Position numbers and translations under genes: made by a program. The notes beneath the pieces are model-generated. The model did no database searches. It saw nothing but the letters and a program-made list of their open reading frames with translations, and was not told the DNA's origin. 13,731 nucleotides of DNA from CAZQEZ01 sp964592475 (GTDB taxonomy: Bacteria; Bacteroidota; Bacteroidia; Cytophagales; Cyclobacteriaceae): assembly GCA_964592475.1 (NCBI GenBank), contig CAZQEZ010000111.1, positions 1 through 13,731 of the forward strand, in the 5' to 3' direction. Of the stretch, positions 1 through 6,440 are shown piece by piece (the first letter of the stretch is position 1; every line of letters starts with the position of its first letter).

Positions 1-46
1 ATCCTGCGGTTTTTAAAAATAATCTTCGGGATTGTATATTTTTCAT
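1..46 (-). CDS. N-terminus of a Tat-exported protein (partial, runs off left edge)
   Basis: An ATG at 46-44 on the minus strand opens a frame to the window edge that reads MKNIQSRRLFLKTAG. This contains a twin-arginine motif (S-R-R-x-F-L-K) and the start of a hydrophobic stretch, so the product is probably folded in the cytoplasm and exported by the Tat pathway. Only 15 codons are visible, so the family cannot be read. In Bacteroidota, Tat signals of this form are common on Gfo/Idh/MocA-type oxidoreductases and other sugar-catabolic enzymes. Such an oxidoreductase would fit next to a DUF1080 (3-keto-glycoside) protein, but that is inference from context. It lies 117 bp downstream of the preceding gene in the same direction and may be the next operon member or separately transcribed. 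Confidence 0.75.
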   Translation of the reverse strand, partial: MKNIQSRRLFLKTAG

Positions 47-99
47 ATTATTATTCTTTTATGAGTTTCTATTTCTTGTAAATAAATTTTAACACCTTT

Positions 100-163
100 C
101 TTTGTGACTCTGCGACACCGCAGTGAAATTCTTTCTTTGCATATTCGCGGCTTTGCGTGAAAT
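100..163. repeat. Imperfect tandem repeat in intergenic region (two ~31-bp units)
   Basis: The 117-bp gap between the DUF1080-fusion gene and the Tat-signal gene contains two related units, about 100-131 and 135-165. Each begins CTTTG(T/C), has a CG-rich middle (GCGACACCGC, TTCGCGGCTTTGCG) and ends G-TGAAATT. The block is clearly less A+T rich than its surroundings. From memory, sequences of the type TTTCACGCAAAG...ACGCAAAG recur in intergenic positions in many Bacteroidota genomes. No function is assigned. The second unit runs into the stop codon of the gene ending at 164. The remaining spacer (47-99) is A+T rich and I see no clear promoter in it. Confidence 0.5.
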
Positions 164-1675
164 TTACTCCAGTTCCCTGATTTTAATATTTTTAAAACAA
201 ACTTCACTACCATGGTCCTGAAGCAAAATATGACCTGATGGCCATTGGCCGAAATTTTTAACTTCGGTAAACTTGCTTTCGCTTACTTTCTGCTTGAATT
301 GATCACTGAATCTGTCAAATTCCAGCACCTTGATGCCATTAAGCCAATGAGTCACTTTACCATCTTTTACCTTGATTTTACTGTGGTTGTATTCTCCCAG
401 TGGTTTTAACTTCTTATTATCCGGCTCGTATAGTTCGTAAGCTGCTGCCACAGTTCGGTAGTCGCCTGGCTTCATTTTTCCTTCAATCATCCAGGAATGA
501 TTGGCATCGTCCAGCAACTGATATTCGATACCATAGCCATATTTTTGGTTATCTGATTTCCCCTCCTGCACAAAATATTTGACGCCGCTGTTACCACCCT
601 GGGTAAGCATTTTCCACTCCCAGCTTAGTATAAAATCTTCGTATTCTTTAGTAGTGATGATATCACCACCATGGGCCGATTCTCCCCCACCCTGGCTGGT
701 GTTGCAAAGGGCTCCATCCTTAACTTCCCAGCCCTGTTTGGGAAACGATTTTTGATTGATCCCTCGCCAGCCTTCTGTATTTTTCCCAATGAATAGTAGC
801 TGCCAGCCTTCCTCCTGCTCTGAGGCACTCAGTTGATTGTCAGGTTGTTCATCCAGAGGCATGTGGTCCAGAATTGAGCGAATGTAGCCAATGGTATAAG
901 CCGTTCCTGGCCCCGGATTTTGCGGGTCGTTCCAATATTCCACACTTACGGTACCTGAATAGTCAATATTTATCAAAGCTTGCAGTATTTCCTTAAAATT
1001 AAGCACGCCATAACCTGCCAAAATTGACTTACCCTCGTGAGATGCCGAGAAAACATCCCAGATTTGCACATCCAATATCCTGTCCCGAAATTTCACAATC
1101 TCTTTCGCCGGGTCAAGATTGAGCCGCATGGTATGTCCTACATCCAGGCAGAGGCCCATGCGTTTATCTCTGTCTTTTATTAATTCATAGGCGCTACCGG
1201 CATCCGGATAGAGAATGTCGCGGGAACCATGATTGTGAATTGCCAACTTAATATTGTACTGCTGAACCATTTGCTCGCAAAGTTCGATCAACTCCGGATT
1301 GGGTACTCCCACAATTATTTTCATGCCTGCTTTATTGGCGTACTCGAATGCCTGTCGCACCTGTTCTTCATTTTTCATATAAATCACGGCTCCGGCATAC
1401 AAATCTACCCCGGCCTCCCTGGCTTTTTCTCGGGCAACTTGTATTTCCTGATCGCTGACATCCAGTTCCAGGTGATAACTTTTTAAAGCTATCTTGTGAA
1501 TGTCTAAAAGTTGGGCCAGATGCAGCACCTCTTGCAAAGGCTTTTTGCGAAAAGCGTAGGAAGCAATTCCCAGGTCAAATTTAACAGCTTTTTTTTGGTG
1601 AGTTGGTTTTAATGGTTGCGAAATTGCCCCACTAAAAATAAACCAACAGATGATAAATAATAGAAAATTTTTCAC
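164..1675 (-). CDS. Secreted sugar isomerase/epimerase-like TIM barrel fused to a DUF1080 (3-keto-disaccharide hydrolase) domain
   Basis: The product is 503 aa. Residues 1-20 form an export signal (hydrophobic core LLFIICWFIF, likely cleavage after AISQ), so it should act in the periplasm or at the outer membrane. Residues ~33-272 match the xylose-isomerase-like AP-endonuclease-2 TIM barrel, with HNHG (147-150), CLDVGH (176-181) and VSVEYW (243-248). Residues ~289-502 match DUF1080, a concanavalin-like fold now linked to 3-keto-glycoside hydrolysis or lysis, including the typical ending GHILLQDHGSEVCFKNIKIRE (481-501 region). In family members the strand equivalent to 201-208 usually reads HIKD; here it reads QIWD, so a putative metal ligand (Q204) is changed. 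The ATG lies 2 bp after the stop of the upstream activation-domain gene, so it is operonic. The likely role is breakdown or isomerisation of an oxidised glycoside. Domain calls are firm; substrate is unknown. Confidence 0.88.
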   Translation of the reverse strand: MKNFLLFIICWFIFSGAISQPLKPTHQKKAVKFDLGIASYAFRKKPLQEVLHLAQLLDIHKIALKSYHLELDVSDQEIQVAREKAREAGVDLYAGAVIYMKNEEQVRQAFEYANKAGMKIIVGVPNPELIELCEQMVQQYNIKLAIHNHGSRDILYPDAGSAYELIKDRDKRMGLCLDVGHTMRLNLDPAKEIVKFRDRILDVQIWDVFSASHEGKSILAGYGVLNFKEILQALINIDYSGTVSVEYWNDPQNPGPGTAYTIGYIRSILDHMPLDEQPDNQLSASEQEEGWQLLFIGKNTEGWRGINQKSFPKQGWEVKDGALCNTSQGGGESAHGGDIITTKEYEDFILSWEWKMLTQGGNSGVKYFVQEGKSDNQKYGYGIEYQLLDDANHSWMIEGKMKPGDYRTVAAAYELYEPDNKKLKPLGEYNHSKIKVKDGKVTHWLNGIKVLEFDRFSDQFKQKVSESKFTEVKNFGQWPSGHILLQDHGSEVCFKNIKIRELE

Positions 1676-1677
1676 TT

Positions 1678-2376
1678 TTATATTAATTTTTGAGTTTCAC
1701 GATATAAACAAGATTCCTTTTCACATTTATTACAATGATAGTTTTTCCACTTTACCTCCTTACCCACACCTAAAATTGCGCTAACGCTCTTCATTGGCTG
1801 CATCAAGGCAGAATCCGTCAACGTAATGCCACAGAATCCGGAAGGTGCCAAATTAAATAAATTTTTCTGCTCGTCCACTTCCCAACCACAATACCCAGGA
1901 CTGAAACGATTGGTAATATTTAATCCTGCCGATTTCATCTCCGATTCTATGTATTTATGGACATAATCTGCCAAAGACTCCACATAGGCAGACCCTATTA
2001 TGTCTGAAAAGTATTCCGACAAGAAATCTTTTTTATTTCTGAATTCTTGCACTATTACCTCTAGCTGTTGCCCGATAGTGCAGGCCATAAAAACAATTTG
2101 ACCGGCGTTTTTAAGCTGAGCAAATATTATGCTTTCCACTGCTAGTTGAGCATCAACCAATTGAATAGATTTACTAACCTGATCAAAACGAGGTTCTAAA
2201 ATCAGGTATCCAGCCTGTAAATTTGATCGAGACTTAATCAATTCAAAAACTTCTTTCAATTGCTGCTTTTCATAGGTCCCCATTTGCCCAGGAGCATATC
2301 CAATCATATTTTCCAACACCGAAAACTGAATATCAATTTGTGATTTATCAATTGCTAATTGTTGAATTTGCTCCAT
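1678..2376 (-). CDS. Stand-alone MetH-activation-domain-like protein, probable corrinoid protein reactivase
   Basis: The 232-aa protein resembles the C-terminal activation (SAM-binding) domain of cobalamin-dependent methionine synthase. The segment RFSPGYCGW (157-165), followed by a Leu-rich stretch, parallels RPAPGYPAC in MetH. The segment LTDSALMQPMKSVSA (186-200) parallels LTESFAMWPGASVSG. In MetH this domain binds S-adenosylmethionine and reductively remethylates cob(II)alamin. Here it is a separate polypeptide encoded 16 bp after an MtaC-type corrinoid protein, so its probable partner is that protein when its cobalt becomes oxidised. The C-terminus carries C-x2-C-x4-C (C215, C218, C223), absent from E. 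coli MetH and suited to a metal or Fe-S site. No MetH homocysteine or folate domains are present. The activation-domain assignment is strong; whether it uses SAM or another methyl or electron source is inferred. Confidence 0.82.
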   Translation of the reverse strand: MEQIQQLAIDKSQIDIQFSVLENMIGYAPGQMGTYEKQQLKEVFELIKSRSNLQAGYLILEPRFDQVSKSIQLVDAQLAVESIIFAQLKNAGQIVFMACTIGQQLEVIVQEFRNKKDFLSEYFSDIIGSAYVESLADYVHKYIESEMKSAGLNITNRFSPGYCGWEVDEQKNLFNLAPSGFCGITLTDSALMQPMKSVSAILGVGKEVKWKNYHCNKCEKESCLYRETQKLI

Positions 2377-2392
2377 TATTAAATTGTAAAAA

Positions 2393-3073
2393 TTAACTTA
2401 CAGCCTGCAAAGAATTAAGGTAACTAACTGCTCCTTGCGGATCAGTGGCATAAAAATCAGCCCCAATTGATCTGCAAAATTCATGATTGACCGGTGCGCC
2501 TCCAATGATTATTCTCTGCTCCGGTTTTTTCTGCTTAATTTCTTCCACAGTTTTTTGCATGCTTATCATGGTAGTAGTAAGTAATGCCGACAATCCTAAA
2601 ATGCTGTTTGGGTATTTATCCAGTTTTTGTATAAACTTTTCCGTGGAAACATCTACACCCAGATCAATTACTTCCCAACCATTTCCTTCTACGATCATGC
2701 GCACCAGGTTTTTGCCGATGTCGTGTAAATCGCCGGATACAGTGCCCAAAATAAAGACTCCCTTCCTGCTTATCTTCCCACTTTTAAAATAAGGCAATAA
2801 ATGCTCCATGGCTTTACTCATTGCTTTGGCTGCCATAAGCATTTGCGGAACAAATATTTTTTTCGCCTGAAATTTTTGTCCCACCTTATTCATACTATTG
2901 ATCATTCCCTCATTTAAAAGTACTTCCACATCGATTCCTTGCTCCAACGCTTGTTGAGTTAGTTCACTGGCTCCATTTTGTCCTTTAAGCTCGGGCGGTA
3001 TTGGTGTCTTCTTATCAATTTTTCCAAATTCAATACAATAGGCAATTTGCTCAACAATTTTCTCCATATTCAT
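2393..3073 (-). CDS. mtaC: Corrinoid (B12-binding) methyl-carrier protein, MtaC/MtbC type
   Basis: The 226-aa protein has the standard two-part layout of methyltransferase corrinoid proteins. A helical cap domain (about 1-95) includes QALEQGIDVEVLLNEGMINSM-type helices, and a Rossmann-like B12 domain (about 103-224) follows. The B12 signature D-L-H-D-I-G is at 115-120, with H117 the expected lower axial cobalt ligand. It is followed by GLSALLTTTM (160-169) and GGAPV (191-195). The protein carries the methyl group on cobalt between a substrate-specific methyltransferase and an acceptor methyltransferase. Its gene starts 5 bp after the mtaB-like stop, as in methanogen mtaCB pairs though in reversed order, so the two products almost certainly work together. 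Cytoplasmic, with no signal peptide. Family is very secure; mtaC is used for the family, not as proof of methanol use. Confidence 0.92.
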   Translation of the reverse strand: MNMEKIVEQIAYCIEFGKIDKKTPIPPELKGQNGASELTQQALEQGIDVEVLLNEGMINSMNKVGQKFQAKKIFVPQMLMAAKAMSKAMEHLLPYFKSGKISRKGVFILGTVSGDLHDIGKNLVRMIVEGNGWEVIDLGVDVSTEKFIQKLDKYPNSILGLSALLTTTMISMQKTVEEIKQKKPEQRIIIGGAPVNHEFCRSIGADFYATDPQGAVSYLNSLQAVS

Positions 3074-3078
3074 AAATT

Positions 3079-4455
3079 TTAAATTCCGTATTCTGCCGGT
3101 AAAAATTTGCCAGCCTCTAAAGTTGGTTCAACCATGGCTATAAATTCCTCTTCTTCATCCGGAATGGCTTGTAAATCGGCTTTTATAATATCCAGGTAAG
3201 GCGCCTCCATTTCGGAAAGCTTCAATTTTCCTTCAGAATAATTTTGCTCAATAATTGCTATAGCGGCTAACCCTGCATCGCGAGTTGCAATCAAATAATT
3301 ATCGGCCGCTACTATTACTTTTGAAATTTGAATAACTGCCTGGGGTGATAACACAAGCGCCTGGGGGTCATGGAAAATATCTGATTCAACCATTAAATCA
3401 CGGTAAATAAGAGCAGTTTCTTTACCTTTGCTGCGGGCTGTATTCATCAAGCGAGTATCATACTCAAGCTGTTCCAGGTAAACGGTAGGCGCCATGCCTG
3501 CCAGTAGTTTTATATTCTGTACAGATTCATTGCTCCAAAGATCGGCACAGGCTCCGGCAACATTTCCCACCGGGCTGAAATGGGCACAGGCAGAGGTTTT
3601 TCCTTCCATGGAAATGGGAATTCCAGCAATGGCTTTTAAAAATGGGCCCTCATAACCGCAATCTTTGTCGGGGCCTTTGGCGCCTTGCTCTACTGCTATC
3701 AAGGAGCGCACCACCGTAACCACCCGGCACACCGCCGCGAACACCCTGGGAATGTAGTTTTTTTCTGCCAATACCATTGCGGTATTAGCAAAACCGCAGG
3801 CGGTATCACCTCCGGGAGTTCGGTTATACTTCGCGGCGATGGCTACAATTTTGCTCCACATCATTTGCATATCACGCACTCCTAACACTGCCTGGCTAAA
3901 TACAAATTGTTGCATGTTACACATCATCAGTGCATCATCAGAGATTTCTTTTCCTCCGGTAGTTTCGATAGAAAGGAAGTCACCTCCGGCTTCAGCGCCC
4001 CGTTCAAACAATTCCAGCATTTTGTCCAGATGAGCCGAAGTGCGGGATTTGGGCGGCCTTTCAAATTCCCGTAAATCGTTAGGAGTAAGTCGAATTTCAC
4101 TTGCCAACCCGTACCTGGCATAATAATCTTCGCACAGGTCATTCATCATTTGTAAGATACTTACCCCAATGTCTGGTTCCTGAGTCATTTCCAGTAAGGT
4201 TTCCAATTCCAGAATTACACCTCTGCTTTCCAGTTGTAGTGCCCTCTCGAGAGCGCCGGTTACTATTTCATGATATTGCTTTAGTACATTATCCAGGTTT
4301 TTCAATGATACTTCCATGGATGGTAAAGTAAAGTTCAATTCCGGATACACTATTCCGCCACCGATGATTAAACCCCGGGAGGTTGTAACCGGATTGGGCG
4401 CCAATCCAAAAATTAAATCATCTGAATTAGTAATTGCTAACTGTTTAAATTTCAT
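3079..4455 (-). CDS. mtaB: MtaB-type corrinoid methyltransferase (methanol:corrinoid methyltransferase family)
   Basis: The 458-aa protein is full length for MtaB, which transfers the methyl group of methanol to a cob(I)alamin protein using a zinc-activated hydroxyl. The zinc ligands described for Methanosarcina barkeri MtaB (Glu164, Cys220, Cys269) have clear counterparts: E164 in SIETTGGKE, C220 in GGDTACGFANT, and C266 in GPDKDCGYEGP. The N-terminus (AITNSDDLIFGLAPNPV, then GGGIVYPELNFTLP) also follows the family pattern. The ATG at 4455 overlaps the preceding gene by 11 bp, and the corrinoid protein gene follows after 5 bp. In a Bacteroidota sugar-catabolism operon the physiological substrate may be methanol released from a methyl glycoside, or an O-methylated sugar or polyol; sequence alone cannot decide. 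No inactivating change is visible. Confidence 0.92.
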   Translation of the reverse strand: MKFKQLAITNSDDLIFGLAPNPVTTSRGLIIGGGIVYPELNFTLPSMEVSLKNLDNVLKQYHEIVTGALERALQLESRGVILELETLLEMTQEPDIGVSILQMMNDLCEDYYARYGLASEIRLTPNDLREFERPPKSRTSAHLDKMLELFERGAEAGGDFLSIETTGGKEISDDALMMCNMQQFVFSQAVLGVRDMQMMWSKIVAIAAKYNRTPGGDTACGFANTAMVLAEKNYIPRVFAAVCRVVTVVRSLIAVEQGAKGPDKDCGYEGPFLKAIAGIPISMEGKTSACAHFSPVGNVAGACADLWSNESVQNIKLLAGMAPTVYLEQLEYDTRLMNTARSKGKETALIYRDLMVESDIFHDPQALVLSPQAVIQISKVIVAADNYLIATRDAGLAAIAIIEQNYSEGKLKLSEMEAPYLDIIKADLQAIPDEEEEFIAMVEPTLEAGKFLPAEYGI

Positions 4456-5266
4456 TTCCGTACCTTTCTTGAAGCAGTGATTTCATGTAAAGATTTAATT
4501 CCCATTGGCTGGCCAGCGGCTGATTGGTAAAAGGAACCATCACCATGTAGGGATATGGCCCAAACTCCGGAGTTATTGTAAACCATTTTTTTCCTTTGTT
4601 TTTATTATGCGCAATTACTTTATCCCAAATGGAGAGGTGTAAATCCAGAAAGCTTTGATACTCGGGCAAACCAGGATGAATTACCTGGGCACTTTGCGTA
4701 TGTCCTACCCTTGCATGTAGGTGACCTGTACGTTCAATAGCTAATTGTAAATTATTCTCCTGGTCTTGCAGATCAGATTCTGCCACATTAAACCAATGAC
4801 TTACATCCAAACAAAGCTCTAAAGTTGATTTAGCTTGCAGGTAATTGGCTGTAATATGACAGGCAAAGCTAAATTTACCCCGGTGAGTTTCGTGTACTAT
4901 CTTGGTTTGGGTGTTTTTACTCAATCTTCCAGCAAGGTCAATTAATTCAAGATTTTGCTCCTGAGCAAAATAATCTTTACCGGTTTGACTATTAATTAAC
5001 ACAGGATTGGACTCAAGTAAATTATCAATCTGTTTTTGATAAGCTGATTTGTATTTATCGAAATCGGATTCATTGGTTTCCCAATGCTGACCAAGAAGTT
5101 CCAGGTCGTAATCCTGCAATGCAGATAAGATTTCTTTTTTTTCCGGTTTATTTAAGGGCAGCCCCATTTCCACGCCATCATATCCGCTTTCTTTCACTTT
5201 TTTGCTAAAGTCTCGGAAAGGCAAATGTTTAGATCCCCAACGCGGACAATAAAATTTCAGCTCCAT
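4445..5266 (-). CDS. Sugar phosphate isomerase/epimerase-like TIM barrel protein (cytoplasmic)
   Basis: The 273-aa product is of the xylose-isomerase-like TIM barrel superfamily (IolE, tagatose-epimerase and hydroxypyruvate-isomerase relatives). With the start at 5266, likely divalent-metal and active-site residues are E126 in HETHRG (125-130), D154 in LDVSHW, H182 or H184 in GHLHARVGH, and E234 in TPEFGPYPYM. That gives the usual E-D-H-E set on successive strands. A longer frame begins at 5287, but with TTG and inside the upstream gene. The ATG at 5266 falls 4 bp after the upstream TAA and yields the family-like start MELKFYCPRWG, so I chose it. There is no signal peptide. The 3' end overlaps mtaB by 11 bp, implying translational coupling. 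It probably isomerises or epimerises the carbon skeleton left after demethylation or oxidation, but the substrate is unknown. Confidence 0.85.
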   Translation of the reverse strand: MELKFYCPRWGSKHLPFRDFSKKVKESGYDGVEMGLPLNKPEKKEILSALQDYDLELLGQHWETNESDFDKYKSAYQKQIDNLLESNPVLINSQTGKDYFAQEQNLELIDLAGRLSKNTQTKIVHETHRGKFSFACHITANYLQAKSTLELCLDVSHWFNVAESDLQDQENNLQLAIERTGHLHARVGHTQSAQVIHPGLPEYQSFLDLHLSIWDKVIAHNKNKGKKWFTITPEFGPYPYMVMVPFTNQPLASQWELNLYMKSLLQERYGNEI

Positions 5267-5270
5267 AATT

Positions 5271-6440
5271 TTATTTATATTCTCCAAACTCCATCATACT
5301 ATCCCACATGGCCCAGAAGTTCTCCGGGGGCACATCGGCCTGAATGTTATGCACTGTGGTAAATACATAGCCGCCGCCTGGTGCCAATATTTCAATGTTC
5401 CTTTTTACTTCATCTCTTACCTGTTCAGGAGTGGCTTTATTTAATACTTCCTGTGTATCAATGCCACCGCCCCAGAAAACCAGATCCTTGCCAAATTCTT
5501 TTTTCAGTTCGACCAGATCCATGCCTTCTGCCGAATATTGAATCGGATTAAGTATATCTATACCCGCCTCTATCAAATCGGGAATAATTTGCTTCACCGA
5601 GCCATCGGTATGAAAGAAGGTTTTGGCCGAGGGGAACTGCTTTTTCAAATATTGCATCAGGCGTGTAATTCTGGGCATAACAATATCTTGCAAACTATCC
5701 GGCGATAATAAAAGCGAATTTTGAGTACCCAGGTCATCAGCTTCGGCTACGACCTGTACCTGGTCCAGTACACCTTTTTCCAGCAGTATTTCCGCAAGCA
5801 ATTCCCAGTAAGCGATCTTGTGGTCAACCAGTAAATCCAATAACGACTTAACCCCTTCCGGATCAATCATGGTATCCATGAACCAGGTGTCGTAGCCCCT
5901 GATGCGAAGCGACATTTCTGTTAAACCAGCACAATTACGGTCAATGATTAAGCCTCTGTTGCCTTTGTGAGCCAATTGTTCTTCAATATCGGCTGCCAAT
6001 ACTTGCCTGTATTCGCTGATATCATAAATTGAAAAATCTTGCAAAGCCTCACTCACCGTGTCATAATTTTGATATGGATAAGTAGCCTGATTAAAGTACA
6101 AATCACCTTCTTTCATGCGCCATTCGCACTCGTAAGGGTCGATTATACTTAGGTACGAATTTTTATCCGCTAACTTTTCTTCAAAATTCATGATCCTGCG
6201 TGCGCCTACCCGGTAGGTGTCAATTTTTAATTTTTCCAGCAGCTCGTGCTCGGGAGTTACAATTTGCTGGATAGGGTCAACAGACTTGGGATAATATTTT
6301 ACCGGCCAATTTTTATAAGCCATCGCCGAAACAAAGGCATATTTACTAAATGCTGAAACAGTAGTACCGCTTAAATCGAGCGGTACCCGGTCTGCTTCGG
6401 TAAAATTCAAGGCTTTATCTAATCTCTCTGCTCCTGTCAT
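5271..6440 (-). CDS. Uroporphyrinogen-decarboxylase-fold protein, putative methyltransferase (MtaA/CmuA superfamily)
   Basis: The 389-aa protein belongs to the URO-D superfamily, which contains HemE and corrinoid-linked methyltransferases such as MtaA, MtbA and CmuA. It lacks the HemE N-terminal signature (P-x-W-x-M-R-Q-A-G-R), so heme synthesis is unlikely. Family landmarks are EADDLGTQ (233-240), FFHTDGSV (275-282), FWGGGIDTQ (322-330) and a GGGYVFTTVHNIQ stretch (355-367) before VPPENFWAM. MtaA binds zinc with H-x-C and a distal Cys. Here the equivalent positions appear to be H277, D279 and H364, so both cysteines are replaced. It overlaps the dioxygenase gene by 1 bp (TAATG) and lies two genes before mtaB. 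It could be the second methyltransferase that unloads the corrinoid, or a first methyltransferase for another substrate. Superfamily is secure; role is inferred. Confidence 0.83.
   Translation of the reverse strand: MTGAERLDKALNFTEADRVPLDLSGTTVSAFSKYAFVSAMAYKNWPVKYYPKSVDPIQQIVTPEHELLEKLKIDTYRVGARRIMNFEEKLADKNSYLSIIDPYECEWRMKEGDLYFNQATYPYQNYDTVSEALQDFSIYDISEYRQVLAADIEEQLAHKGNRGLIIDRNCAGLTEMSLRIRGYDTWFMDTMIDPEGVKSLLDLLVDHKIAYWELLAEILLEKGVLDQVQVVAEADDLGTQNSLLLSPDSLQDIVMPRITRLMQYLKKQFPSAKTFFHTDGSVKQIIPDLIEAGIDILNPIQYSAEGMDLVELKKEFGKDLVFWGGGIDTQEVLNKATPEQVRDEVKRNIEILAPGGGYVFTTVHNIQADVPPENFWAMWDSMMEFGEYK

Noticed and set aside
400..828. Small open frames on both strands within the DUF1080 part (for example 400-582 plus, 625-828 minus)
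   Set aside because: They are frame shadows of a long, domain-supported coding region; their products show no family pattern.
1678..2376. Fragment or decayed piece of a full methionine synthase
   Set aside because: The frame is intact with its own start and stop, sits regularly in the operon, and has an extra Cys cluster; no remnants of other MetH domains lie next to it.
4445..5287. Longer 280-aa version of the TIM-barrel gene starting at 5287
   Set aside because: That start is TTG and lies inside the URO-D-fold gene. The ATG at 5266 comes 4 bp after the upstream stop and gives the family-like N-terminus MELKFYCPRWG.
5271..6440. HemE (uroporphyrinogen decarboxylase of heme synthesis)
   Set aside because: The HemE signature P-x-W-x-M-R-Q-A-G-R is missing, and the context is corrinoid methyl transfer. 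Only the superfamily fold is shared.
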